From: Vibrio penaeicida
GTDB taxonomy: Bacteria; Pseudomonadota; Gammaproteobacteria; Enterobacterales; Vibrionaceae
DNA: 64,000 nt
Reading direction: 5' to 3'
Assembly (NCBI RefSeq): GCF_002933855.1
Contig: NZ_BFAQ01000032.1
Location: 14,083-78,082 of the forward strand
The translations under genes and the position numbers were made by a program. Positions 44,449 to 53,100 of this stretch are shown here, piece by piece (position 1 is the first letter of the stretch; each line of letters starts with the position of its first letter). Below the pieces are notes generated by a model. The model made no database searches. It was not told the origin of the DNA and saw only the letters and a program-made list of their open reading frames with translations.

Positions 44449-45315
44449 ATGAGTTGGTTAGAAAAGCTGTTAGATACAAAGAACATAATCAGAACGCGAA
44501 AATCCACAATTCCGGATGGGGTCTGGACCCGATGCCCTTCGTGTGAACACACGCTCTATCGTGCAACGGTAACGGAAAACCTAGAGGTCTGCCCTAAGTG
44601 CGACCACCATATGAGAATGGCTGCACGACGCAGGTTAGATGTCTTTTTGGACCAAGGAGACCGGTGTGAGATTGCGAGTGAACTTGAACCAAAAGATCTT
44701 CTCGGTTTTAAAGATTTAAAGCGCTATCAAGAGCGATTGACGCTTGCACAAAAAAGCACGGGTGAAAAGGATGCCTTAGTCGCCATGAAAGGTAAACTTT
44801 TAGGGGTGCCTGTGGTGGCTTGCGCCTTTGAATATTCTTTTATGGTCGGTTCCATGGGATCTGTTGTGGGTGCTCGTTTTGTTAGAGCAGTTGAAACCGC
44901 AATTGATGCAGAATGTGGGCTCGTGTGTTTTTCTGCTTGTGGCGGTGCGCGTATGCAGGAATCGCTAATGTCCCTAATGCAAATGTCCAAAACGAGTGCT
45001 GCCCTAAAGCGTTTATCTGATGCGGGATTGCCTTATATTTCGGTACTAACAGACCAAACCTTTGGTGGCGTATCGGCAAGCCTAGCGATGCTTGGTGACA
45101 TAAATATCGGCGAACCTAAGGCCCGAATTGGATTTGCAGGGCGACGAGTTATTGAGCAGACGGTTCGCGAAAAACTTCCAGATGAATTTCAGCGAAGCGA
45201 GTTTTTATTGGAACATGGCGCGTTAGATATGATCGTAGATAGACGAGAAATACGTAATAAAGTGGGGGGGTTATTGGCGAAGCTGACCAACAAAAATACG
45301 ATTAATGAAATATAA
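44449..45315 (+). CDS. Acetyl-CoA carboxylase carboxyltransferase beta-subunit homologue (AccD), variant
   Basis: 288 aa, clearly AccD: MSWLEKLL start, zinc ribbon with RCPSCEH and VCPKCDHH, then the crotonase-like core with MGSVVGARFVRA and GGARMQESLMSLMQM. AccD with AccA moves CO2 from biotin to acetyl-CoA, making malonyl-CoA. Several strongly conserved active-site positions differ from the E. coli and vibrio forms I remember: V133 (usually Gly), C164 (usually Ser), Q203 (usually Pro) and F205 (usually Met, E. coli Met203). The usual accD neighbours truA and folC are absent; a divergent LysR regulator is present instead. So this is probably a second accD. AAGG is 8 nt before the ATG. Confidence 0.9.
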   Translation: MSWLEKLLDTKNIIRTRKSTIPDGVWTRCPSCEHTLYRATVTENLEVCPKCDHHMRMAARRRLDVFLDQGDRCEIASELEPKDLLGFKDLKRYQERLTLAQKSTGEKDALVAMKGKLLGVPVVACAFEYSFMVGSMGSVVGARFVRAVETAIDAECGLVCFSACGGARMQESLMSLMQMSKTSAALKRLSDAGLPYISVLTDQTFGGVSASLAMLGDINIGEPKARIGFAGRRVIEQTVREKLPDEFQRSEFLLEHGALDMIVDRREIRNKVGGLLAKLTNKNTINEI

Positions 45316-45469
45316 CCGTTAAATCAAACCATTAACCAAAGGAACGGTCAGGAGATTCTTGCCTATCGATTCCAAGAGGGAGAGAAATTTTCATTATCGC
45401 TGTAACTTTTTTGTGATTACGCCTGTCTTCTTATGTAACTCCATTGATAAAAATGACGTTAAGGAAGTT

Positions 45470-46603
45470 ATGAATACAGTCTCGAAACTATTAGTGGGAT
45501 TCTCTGTTCCTGTGATGTTCTTCTTGCTCAGTCAAACTGGAACAGCAGATACAATGGAAACCAAAGCTGCATCGGGTAAATCAGAAATAACAACGCTCGC
45601 CGGTGGGTGCTTTTGGTGTACCGAATCCGATTTAGAAAAACTGCCAGGTGTACTGGATGTGGTGTCTGGATATTCTGGAGGGGAACTAGAAAACCCAACC
45701 TATCGCCAAGTTGCTTCTGGCGGAACGGGTCATATCGAAGTGATAAGCGTGACGTTCGATTCTAATGTGGTTAGCTATGAAGAAGTGTTGGACCACTTTT
45801 TCCGCCATATCGACCCGACAGACAACAAAGGGTCATTCGTTGACCGCGGTGCACATTACCGTCCTGCTGTGCTCTATCACAATGCGGAGCAAAAACAGAT
45901 TGCCGAGCAATTTATGATGGAAATTGATAAGGCGATGATTTTCCCAAAACCGTTGAAAACTGAACTGATCGAGTTTGATACGTTTTATCCAGCAGAAACT
46001 TACCATCAGGACTACTACAAAAAGAGTAGCTTGAAATACAACTACTACCGCTTCGCTTCTGGTCGCGATCAGTACTTGGATGAAGTGTTTGGCGACGATC
46101 GTAAAGATAACCCGAAAACACTGCGTCAATTGATCGACGCGAAAAATGCCCCAACAGCCAAGGTGTATGAGAAACCTGCAGATAAGGAAATCAAAGCAAA
46201 ACTCACAGAGCTTCAATATTACGTGACGCAAGAAGATGGCACAGAACGTCCATTCAAAAACAAATATTGGGACAATAAACAAGCGGGTATTTATGTCGAT
46301 ATAGTCACTGGTGAGCCTTTGTTTTCGTCCACAGATAAGTACAAATCGGGTACGGGTTGGCCAAGTTTTACCAAGCCCATAAGCACGAGCTATGTGGTTG
46401 AAAAAACCGATTTTAAATTGGTGTTCCCAAGAACCGAGATTCGCAGTAAGTTTGGCGACTCTCACCTCGGTCATGTGTTTACAGATGGTCCCAAGCCAAC
46501 CGGTCTGCGTTACTGCATGAACTCAGCAGCGATGAAGTTTGTCCCAGTAGACCAAATGGATAGCCAAGGTTACGGCGACTACCTGTATTTATTTGAGGCG
46601 TAA
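45470..46603 (+). CDS. msrAB: Secreted MsrA-MsrB fusion, methionine sulfoxide reductase
   Basis: From the ATG at 45470 (AAGGA 5 nt upstream) the protein has 377 aa. A signal peptide-like N-terminus (MNTVSKLLVGFSVPVMFFLL) is followed by the MsrA domain, with the catalytic Cys in AGGCFWCTESDLEK, HIDPTDNKGSFVDRG and the FYPAETYHQDYY signature. The MsrB domain is residues 240-370, with GTGWPSFTKPI, DSHLGHVFTDGPKPTG and the catalytic Cys in LRYCMNS. Both stereoisomers of methionine sulfoxide can be repaired, probably in the periplasm. A terminator follows. The frame to 45359 has no signal. Confidence 0.94.
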   Translation: MNTVSKLLVGFSVPVMFFLLSQTGTADTMETKAASGKSEITTLAGGCFWCTESDLEKLPGVLDVVSGYSGGELENPTYRQVASGGTGHIEVISVTFDSNVVSYEEVLDHFFRHIDPTDNKGSFVDRGAHYRPAVLYHNAEQKQIAEQFMMEIDKAMIFPKPLKTELIEFDTFYPAETYHQDYYKKSSLKYNYYRFASGRDQYLDEVFGDDRKDNPKTLRQLIDAKNAPTAKVYEKPADKEIKAKLTELQYYVTQEDGTERPFKNKYWDNKQAGIYVDIVTGEPLFSSTDKYKSGTGWPSFTKPISTSYVVEKTDFKLVFPRTEIRSKFGDSHLGHVFTDGPKPTGLRYCMNSAAMKFVPVDQMDSQGYGDYLYLFEA

Positions 46604-46680
46604 GCGGCACTGAGTTTTTTCTAAAGCCAAGAACTACATAACTAAGGTCAACATACCTAAGGTCTTTAACCCCAATTCCA

Positions 46681-46709
46681 AAGAGGCGCTAACGACGCCT
46701 CTTATTTTT
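46681..46709 (+). terminator. Terminator after msrAB
   Basis: AAGAGGCG-CTAACGA-CGCCTCTT is a perfect 8-bp stem followed by ATTTTTTAT. Confidence 0.9.
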
Positions 46710-46861
46710 TATCTCTCCCCATTTACCTTCAAAATCCTCCTTCCATATTCGTATAATTCTATGTTGCCAAAATTAGAACAATAAAGTCTCTTTGTTGTCA
46801 TTCTTCACTTTCTTATCTTTGTCTACTATGACTCTATTGAGTGTTAATGGAATGTGACGAA

Positions 46862-47779
46862 ATGAAAGAGCAACAGACGAAAAATCAAAACACAAAAACG
46901 CAGCAAGCCATCGGTATTGTCGGGTTAGGCAGTATGGGGCATGGCATGGCGACGACACTCCTTCGCGAAGGGTTTATGGTTTATGGGCTGGACCCTTCTT
47001 TAGAGCAGCAGCAAGCCGCTGAATCACTAGGCGTTAAGGTGGTGCCGGATACTGAATCCCTTTGCCTTGCAGTCGACAACATTCTTCTCTCTCTACCCAC
47101 AGCAAAACACGTGCAATCCGTTATCGAAGGGGAAGGCGGCATTATCGAGCACGCCAAACCCAACACATTAATTATGGACACCACCACATCGGAGCCCGAT
47201 GTTACCCGCTGTTTAGCCGAAAAACTTAACAGGCTTGGGCACCAAATGCTGGACTGCCCACTCAGTGGCGGTGCGGCAGGCGCTTCTGCGGGGACCATGG
47301 TGATTTTGGTGGGAGGTGCGCCAGAAGCACTCACAAGAGCAACGCCATTTTTGAATGCGTTGAGCGCAAAAACCGTGCACCTTGGCAAATCGGGTAGCGG
47401 GCATGTTGCCAAGCTAGTGAATAACCTCCTGTGTGCAGCGCATTTGGTCACCACAGCAGAAGCTATTACCTTGGGTGTGAAAGCGGGGTTGGATCCGGAG
47501 CTTCTGATTGATGGGCTCAATGCAGGCTCAGGAAGAAGTGCGATCAGCGAGGTGAATTTCCCTAGATGGGTTCTGAATGAAAGCTTCGATTCCGGTTTCA
47601 CTGCTCAGTTGATGCGAAAAGATTTAGGGTTAGCCAAACAACTTATAGAAGAATGCCAGCTCTCACTTCCAGTATCGGAAGATGTCACTCAGATTTGGTC
47701 AGACAGCAAAGACACCGTTTCAGGCTCAGAAGACTTTAATCGCATTGTCGATTACGTGCGCAAGGAGGCAAACTCATGA
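46862..47779 (+). CDS. Beta-hydroxyacid dehydrogenase (3-hydroxyisobutyrate dehydrogenase family)
   Basis: The start at ATG 46862 gives 305 aa. The Rossmann motif is GIVGLGSMGHGMATTLL (about 18-34). The substrate signature DCPLSGGAAGASAGTMVILVGG (about 130) and the catalytic Lys in GSGHVAKLVNNLL follow. This family oxidises 3-hydroxyacids such as 3-hydroxyisobutyrate, tartronate semialdehyde or related compounds with NAD(P). The last four bases overlap the aldehyde dehydrogenase start (ATGA), so they are translationally coupled. First gene of the six-gene operon. A GTG at 46841 and ATG at 46847 are other possible starts. Substrate unknown. Confidence 0.88.
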   Translation: MKEQQTKNQNTKTQQAIGIVGLGSMGHGMATTLLREGFMVYGLDPSLEQQQAAESLGVKVVPDTESLCLAVDNILLSLPTAKHVQSVIEGEGGIIEHAKPNTLIMDTTTSEPDVTRCLAEKLNRLGHQMLDCPLSGGAAGASAGTMVILVGGAPEALTRATPFLNALSAKTVHLGKSGSGHVAKLVNNLLCAAHLVTTAEAITLGVKAGLDPELLIDGLNAGSGRSAISEVNFPRWVLNESFDSGFTAQLMRKDLGLAKQLIEECQLSLPVSEDVTQIWSDSKDTVSGSEDFNRIVDYVRKEANS

Positions 47780-49314
47780 AAGTGGATGTCGAAAACCATG
47801 GCGAACAGCAAGTTGAATCATTGTTGAACACGCTTTTAGGCTCAAGCACGTTCGGAAGTTGGGTAAATGGCCGTCTAGTTGAAGGCGATGGAGAAGAGCT
47901 TTTTTTAACCAACCCAGCCACAGCAGGGCGTTTTCTTAGCTATAAAGACGCAGGAGAATCGTTGGTTGATCAGGCCGCCGAAGCCGCGGTTGCGGCGCAA
48001 AAAAGCTGGTGGAAAAAAACAGCACCAGAAAGAGCGCGAGCCATGTGGAAATGTGGTGATGCCATTCGACAATCGGGAGACGATCTCGCTTGGTTAGAAT
48101 CGATTTCAGCAGGAAAACCAATTCGAGATTGCCGCGTTGAAGTGGCGAAAGTCGCTGAAATGTTTGAGTACTATGCAGGTTGGTGCGACAAGCTAACGGG
48201 CGATGTGATTCCGGTTCCGACCAGCCATTTAAACTATACGCGTCATGAACCTTATGGCGTAGTGACTCAAATTACCCCTTGGAATGCCCCCATTTTTACA
48301 GGCGGTTGGCAGATCGCCCCTGCGATATGCGCAGGAAATGCTGTCCTAATTAAACCGAGCGAGCTAACGCCATTAAGCACAACGGTTCTCGTGAAGTTAA
48401 TTGAAAGCGCAGGTATTCCCAAAGGGTTAGTGAACGTCATCAATGGATTGGGGCAAACAACAGGCGCAGCCGCGATTGCGCATAACGCGACGAAGAAAGT
48501 GGTGTTTGTCGGTTCACCGAATACGGGCAGCATTATTGCTTCTACCGCGGCCCAGCGAGTGATTCCTTGCGTATTAGAACTTGGGGGGAAGTCTGCCAAT
48601 ATTGTGTTTGATGATGCCGACATCGACCGCGCTGTGATTGGCGCTCAAGCGGCGGTATTTTCCGCAGCAGGGCAAAGTTGTGTATCGGGTTCACGCTTAT
48701 TAGTGCAAAAAGGCATCTATGATCAGGTTGTAGAAAGGCTTGCATCTGCCGCGAAGAAAATCACCCAAGGGTTGCCGTGGGAAGAAAGCACGATGGTGGG
48801 TCCTATTAACAATCAACCGCAGTTTTCTCATATTCAAAACTTGGTTCAGGAAGGAATTGCAGGCGGTGCTGAAGTCGCAGCTGGTGGCAACCACGCAAAT
48901 ATTGCAGGTGGAGAGCAAGGATATTTTTATTCTCCGACAATTTTAGCTAATGTAAACAATGATATGTCCGTCGCACAGCAAGAGATATTTGGTCCTGTGG
49001 TGTCCGTTATACCGTTTGATGATGAAGAACAAGCGGTTTCTATCGCGAATGACACCAAGTTTGGGTTAGCGGGGGCAGTGTGGACAAAAGATGTGGGTCT
49101 CGCACACCGCATGGCATCGCAGGTTAACGCTGGCACCTTTTGGGTCAACAGTTATAAGGCAATCAATGTGATGTCGCCATTTGGTGGGTTCGGAGACAGC
49201 GGGTATGGACGTTCTAGCGGATACGATGGATTAAAAGAATACACGCAGACCAAAAGCGTGTGGGTTGAAACCGCAAAGGAACCGAGTATGGCATTCGGGT
49301 ACTCGGTAGAGTAG
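47776..49314 (+). CDS. NAD(P)-dependent aldehyde dehydrogenase, substrate unknown
   Basis: 512 aa. Full ALDH core: Rossmann region TQITPWNAPIFTGGWQIAP, KPSELTPLST, catalytic Glu in CVLELGGKSANIVFDDAD, catalytic Cys in FSAAGQSCVSGSRLLV (about residue 300) and FGPVVSVIPFDDEEQAV. It belongs to the betaine-aldehyde/hydroxymuconate-semialdehyde-like group, and the N-terminal 35-residue extension is unusual. It overlaps the previous gene by 4 bp and lies 15 bp before the acetyltransferase gene. It presumably oxidises an aldehyde made in this pathway. Confidence 0.92.
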   Translation: MKVDVENHGEQQVESLLNTLLGSSTFGSWVNGRLVEGDGEELFLTNPATAGRFLSYKDAGESLVDQAAEAAVAAQKSWWKKTAPERARAMWKCGDAIRQSGDDLAWLESISAGKPIRDCRVEVAKVAEMFEYYAGWCDKLTGDVIPVPTSHLNYTRHEPYGVVTQITPWNAPIFTGGWQIAPAICAGNAVLIKPSELTPLSTTVLVKLIESAGIPKGLVNVINGLGQTTGAAAIAHNATKKVVFVGSPNTGSIIASTAAQRVIPCVLELGGKSANIVFDDADIDRAVIGAQAAVFSAAGQSCVSGSRLLVQKGIYDQVVERLASAAKKITQGLPWEESTMVGPINNQPQFSHIQNLVQEGIAGGAEVAAGGNHANIAGGEQGYFYSPTILANVNNDMSVAQQEIFGPVVSVIPFDDEEQAVSIANDTKFGLAGAVWTKDVGLAHRMASQVNAGTFWVNSYKAINVMSPFGGFGDSGYGRSSGYDGLKEYTQTKSVWVETAKEPSMAFGYSVE

Positions 49315-49329
49315 CAAAGGAGTAAGCAA

Positions 49330-50094
49330 ATGTACGATTACCAAAGAACAATAGACAAAGCGCGCCTGTGGCAATCCATTCAAGGAGAAGCGTTCGAAGT
49401 GATGCAGCAAATGCCATTGCTCGCGGGCTTTTATCAAAGACACATCCTTGAAAGACGCAGCTTCAATGACGCACTTTGTTCTGTTCTAGCGGAAAAACTC
49501 AAGGATGAACAAAGCGGTGCAGAAAAATGGCACGACTTTTTAAGCGAACAATTATTGCGATCTGGTGACATCGCCAAGTCAGCGATGCAAGATTTGCTTT
49601 GCCAATTAGAAAGCAATGCCAGCATTAAAGACCATTCCACACCGCTACTCTACTTTGGTGGTTACCAAGCATTGCAGTGTTACCGATTTGCCCATTACTG
49701 CTGGCACAACAACATGCAGCCTATGGCGCTCTATATTCAAGCGAAAGTGGCTAGCGTGTTTGGTATTGATATCCACCCAGCCGCACAAATTGGCAGCGGT
49801 ATTTTTCTTGATCACGCAGTTGGTATCGTAATCGGTGAAACGGCGGTAGTTGAAGACGACGTAACCATATTCCAAAGCGTCACCTTGGGTGGCACAGGTA
49901 AAGGGCAGGGCGACAGACACCCTAAAATCCGAAAAGGCGCGTTTATTGGCGCAGGCGCGGTGATATTCGGGAACATCGAAGTGGGTGAAAATGCCAAAGT
50001 GGCAGGTGGCGCGGTAGTTGTAAAACCTGTTGAAGCCAATACAACGGTGGCGAGTTCGTTCTCTACGCCGATCGGTCATCCAAGGAACCAATAA
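49330..50094 (+). CDS. Serine O-acetyltransferase-like protein (CysE family)
   Basis: 254 aa. The N-terminal helical SATase domain (residues 5-125, with YFGGYQALQCYRFAHY) precedes a left-handed beta-helix: GIDIHPAAQIGSGIFLDHAV, GIVIGETAVVEDDVT, TLGGTGKGQGDRHPKI with the catalytic His/Asp. Canonical SATs make O-acetylserine for cysteine synthesis. As an operon member beside dehydrogenases and an amidohydrolase it may acetylate another amine or hydroxyl, or supply O-acetylserine. The C-terminus ends SSFSTPIGHPRNQ, unlike the usual SAT tail. Its stop overlaps the next start (TAATG). Confidence 0.9.
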   Translation: MYDYQRTIDKARLWQSIQGEAFEVMQQMPLLAGFYQRHILERRSFNDALCSVLAEKLKDEQSGAEKWHDFLSEQLLRSGDIAKSAMQDLLCQLESNASIKDHSTPLLYFGGYQALQCYRFAHYCWHNNMQPMALYIQAKVASVFGIDIHPAAQIGSGIFLDHAVGIVIGETAVVEDDVTIFQSVTLGGTGKGQGDRHPKIRKGAFIGAGAVIFGNIEVGENAKVAGGAVVVKPVEANTTVASSFSTPIGHPRNQ

Positions 50095-50987
50095 TGAGCA
50101 ACAATCACCTAGGGATCGATCACCCTCTGGTTGCTGTGAAAGACATGGACAAAGCCTGTGAAGATTTCGCTAGGCTAGGATTCTTTATCAACCCAAGGCA
50201 TCACCACCCTTGGGGAACAGATAACCACTTGTTGATGTTTCCTGAAAACTTCATTGAAGTGATCAGCATTTACGATCGCAGCACGTTGGATATGAAAAAC
50301 GAACGCGGTTTTGCGTTTGGTCGATTCATCAGTAATTCGATAGAAAGACGTGAAGGGATCTCTTTGGTTGCCTTGCACAGTGAAGATGCTCGCCAAGACC
50401 ATCAGTTGATGGAGGAACGTGGCGTTGAGAACAACGGGATAGTCGATTTTAGGCGTGTAGCGCATCGCCCCGACGGCTCGGAAGAAGAAGCGGTTGTTTC
50501 ATTGGTCATGCTGATCAATTCTGAAACGCCCTCTATTTCGCATTTTTTCTGCCATCAGCACAAACCAGAGCTGGTGTGGGTAGAAGATTGGATGAACCAC
50601 CCTAATGGCGCAAATGGCATTACCTGCGTAACGTACATTGCGCATGACCCAAGTGATCTCGAAGCGCGGTTCAGCGGTATTTATGGTGAAGCAGCCGCGG
50701 ATTTGCAAGAGGGCTACTTGAAGGTGCAAACCGACAGAGGAATATTTGAAGTCGTGTCTCCGGACATTGCACGCGCTCGGTTCTCTGGTATCGATTTGCT
50801 CATAGATGAGCAAGAACTCCCCACTGGCGTCGCGATTCGGGTGAGTACCACCTCGATGGATAAAGCGAAAAAACATTTGAACAAAAATGGTGTGGATTAC
50901 GTCCAAACAGAAGAAGGCGGGGTCAGAATTCCTGCCCACTACGCAGGCAACACAATCATTGAAATCTACCCAGAAGGGGCGAAGTAA
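50094..50987 (+). CDS. VOC (glyoxalase-like) domain protein
   Basis: 297 aa. It starts MSNNHLGIDHPLVAVKDMDKACEDFARLGF, a VOC beta-alpha-beta start, with PRHHHPWGTDNHLLMFPENFIEVI next. A second half (about 165-297) has a similar fold. The layout fits the Glyoxalase_3 group (PF13468), metal-dependent enzymes or binding proteins of uncertain role. It is coupled to the acetyltransferase gene before it (TAATG) and lies 2 bp before the amidohydrolase gene. Reaction unknown. Confidence 0.85.
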   Translation: MSNNHLGIDHPLVAVKDMDKACEDFARLGFFINPRHHHPWGTDNHLLMFPENFIEVISIYDRSTLDMKNERGFAFGRFISNSIERREGISLVALHSEDARQDHQLMEERGVENNGIVDFRRVAHRPDGSEEEAVVSLVMLINSETPSISHFFCHQHKPELVWVEDWMNHPNGANGITCVTYIAHDPSDLEARFSGIYGEAAADLQEGYLKVQTDRGIFEVVSPDIARARFSGIDLLIDEQELPTGVAIRVSTTSMDKAKKHLNKNGVDYVQTEEGGVRIPAHYAGNTIIEIYPEGAK

Positions 50988-50989
50988 AT

Positions 50990-52195
50990 ATGAAGTTAGA
51001 ATTGCCCATTGGAGAGGATTTACAGCAAGACATGCAGGCGTGGAGGCGTGACATACACGCTCACCCTGAAACCGCGTACGAAGAACACAGAACGTCAGAA
51101 AAAGTCGCAGCATTGCTGGAAAGCTTTGGTCTTGACGTACACCGCGGTTTAGCGGGAACTGGGGTTGTTGCAACAGTAAAAGGAAAGTTAGCGAGTTCAC
51201 AAGCGAATGATTCAGAAGTAAATGAATCAAAAGCAATAGGGCTAAGAGCAGACATGGATGCTTTAAACCTAACCGAACTCAATGACGTTGATTATTGCTC
51301 AAAACGCAAAGGAAAAATGCATGCCTGTGGTCACGATGGTCACACAGCCATGCTACTCGGTGCCGCGAAATACTTATCTGAAAACCGAGATTTCGCGGGC
51401 ACGGTCGTTTTGATATTTCAGCCAGCAGAAGAAGGGGAAGCGGGCGGTCAAGCCATGGTCGAACAGGGCTTGTTTGAACAGTTTCCCGTGGATGCGGTGT
51501 ACGGCATGCACAATTGGCCTGGGCTAGAAAAAGGAAAATTTGCCGTCCATAGCAGCGCTGTGATGGCTTCCATGGATTTATTCGATATCTCCATTACCGG
51601 TAAAGGCTGCCATGCGGCGATGCCACATCTTGGTGTTGATCCTGTGGTGATTGCCGGCCAGCTTATCTCATCACTACAAAGTATTGTCGGACGTACACTT
51701 AGCTCGTTGGAGTCGGGTGTAGTAAGCATCACTAAGATGCAAGGGGGAGAAGCCTACAACGTCATCCCAGACAGTGTAACGCTATCTGGCACTTGCCGAG
51801 CTTTCTCACCCGAGGTGCAAGAGCTACTGGAATCCCGCATTCGCACTCAAGTTCATCACATTTGTGAAGCCTATGGTGCGAATGGAGAAGTCGACTATCG
51901 CCGTATGTATCCACCAACTATCAATGTGCCAGAGTATGCCGAAAGGTGTTCAAAGGTCGCAGAATCTTTGGTCGGGGCAGAAAACGTGAAGCACTGCATG
52001 GCACCTAGCATGGGCGCTGAGGATTTTGCTTTTATGTTGCAGGAAAAGCCAGGTGCGTACATATGGGTCGGTAACGGTGTGGGCGAAGAAAGCGCAGAAT
52101 TGCACAACCCACATTACGATTTTAATGACGACATCCTTTCGCTTGGGGCAAGCTATTGGGTTGAGCTTGTACACGCTCAATTGAAACCGGAATAA
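50990..52195 (+). CDS. M20-family amidohydrolase (aminoacylase/hippurate hydrolase-like)
   Basis: 401 aa. Metal-binding motifs: MHACGHDGHTAMLLGAAKYL (about residue 105) with Asp and His ligands, FQPAEEGEAGGQAMVEQG with the catalytic Glu pair, and the terminal metal His in GNGVGEESAELHNPHYDFND. The dimerisation domain lies in between. The family removes N-acyl groups from amino acids or cleaves amides with two metal ions. In this operon it could undo an acetylation made by the CysE-like enzyme, or open an N-acylated substrate. Exact substrate unknown. Confidence 0.93.
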   Translation: MKLELPIGEDLQQDMQAWRRDIHAHPETAYEEHRTSEKVAALLESFGLDVHRGLAGTGVVATVKGKLASSQANDSEVNESKAIGLRADMDALNLTELNDVDYCSKRKGKMHACGHDGHTAMLLGAAKYLSENRDFAGTVVLIFQPAEEGEAGGQAMVEQGLFEQFPVDAVYGMHNWPGLEKGKFAVHSSAVMASMDLFDISITGKGCHAAMPHLGVDPVVIAGQLISSLQSIVGRTLSSLESGVVSITKMQGGEAYNVIPDSVTLSGTCRAFSPEVQELLESRIRTQVHHICEAYGANGEVDYRRMYPPTINVPEYAERCSKVAESLVGAENVKHCMAPSMGAEDFAFMLQEKPGAYIWVGNGVGEESAELHNPHYDFNDDILSLGASYWVELVHAQLKPE

Positions 52196-52199
52196 CCGT

Positions 52200-53099
52200 T
52201 TGAACCCAATTAACGAAAAGCGCGTGGCGTATTTTTATGAAGCCGTGATGTTAGGGACGATTCGTGCTGCGGCAGACAAGCTCAATGTTGCTCCTTCCGC
52301 GGTGAGCCGTCAGATTTCAATGCTGGAAGAAGAGCTCGGCTGCGTGCTGATAGAGCGCCACCGTAAAGGCGTTGCAACAACCGATGCTGGGGGTATTGTC
52401 CTAAAATATTACCGCGAATCCATATCAAACCAAGAAGCGTGCCTAACCAGTTTAGAGTCGCTCCATGGTTTACAAAGCGGCCATATAAAGTTGGCTGTTG
52501 GAGAAGGGTTTATTGGCGATTTGATGTCGGGACCTTTACCTCAATTTCAGGCTCAGTATCCCGAGCTTACCTTTTCCGTCACCTTGGGCGGTTCGAACGA
52601 TGTGATTCGCAAAGTCGAGCAAGATGAAGTGCACATTGGGTTGTTATTTCACCCAAGCAAACACCCCAATATACGTTCTCAAAGTATTGTGCTTAAGCCC
52701 ATTTGCGCGATTGTTCCCCCCGACCATCCACTTACAACGGTGGATACTCCCGTCACCTTAGAAACTTTGCTTGAGTACCCAATAGGTCTACAGGATGTGG
52801 ACTATGGTGTACGTCAGTTAATTGGTATGGCGGAATTTCAGCAACGAATCCGATTCCACCCCAAACTAACCACCGACTCAATTGCGGTGCTTAAGCACTT
52901 CGTGCGTTCTGGAATGGGGGTTACCTTGTTGCCGGAGTTTGTAGTGGCAAGAGAAGTTGCAGACGGTCAGTTGGTTGCGATACCCATCGCGCACCCCATA
53001 TTACAACAAGGAGAGGTGCACTTAATTACGCGGCTCGGTCGCCAGCTTTCAGAAGGACCGCAAAAGTTGGTTCAGCACTTAAAGCGCTGGCTAGGGTAA
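52200..53099 (+). CDS. LysR family regulator of the six-gene operon
   Basis: 299 aa from a TTG at 52200, 4 bp after the amidohydrolase stop. HTH at residues 10-60: FYEAVMLGTIRAAADKLNVAPSAVSRQISMLEEELGCVLIERHRKG. A sensor domain with ATG-free core ITPV-like folds follows (GLQDVDYGVRQLIGM near 200, GVTLLPEFVVAREV near 245). Sitting at the operon end suggests it autoregulates the operon through the first promoter. It converges with the SDR gene, one base between stops. Confidence 0.92.
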   Translation: MNPINEKRVAYFYEAVMLGTIRAAADKLNVAPSAVSRQISMLEEELGCVLIERHRKGVATTDAGGIVLKYYRESISNQEACLTSLESLHGLQSGHIKLAVGEGFIGDLMSGPLPQFQAQYPELTFSVTLGGSNDVIRKVEQDEVHIGLLFHPSKHPNIRSQSIVLKPICAIVPPDHPLTTVDTPVTLETLLEYPIGLQDVDYGVRQLIGMAEFQQRIRFHPKLTTDSIAVLKHFVRSGMGVTLLPEFVVAREVADGQLVAIPIAHPILQQGEVHLITRLGRQLSEGPQKLVQHLKRWLG

Positions 53100-53100
53100 A

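Noticed and set aside
45833..46474. 213-codon open frame on the minus strand
   Set aside because: It lies wholly opposite msrAB, whose motifs are intact, and its product is Phe/Val/Ile-rich without any recognisable domain. It is a shadow of the coding strand.
46981..47601. 206-codon minus-strand frame
   Set aside because: It is antisense to the beta-hydroxyacid dehydrogenase, has no ribosome site, and its codons mirror the plus-strand gene.
49645..50091. 148-codon minus-strand frame opposite the acetyltransferase gene
   Set aside because: Antisense shadow of a beta-helix gene; composition explains the open frame.
50499..51236. 245-codon minus-strand frame over the VOC and amidohydrolase genes
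   Set aside because: It spans two well-supported plus-strand genes and has no domain. Long frames opposite GC-richer genes are expected.
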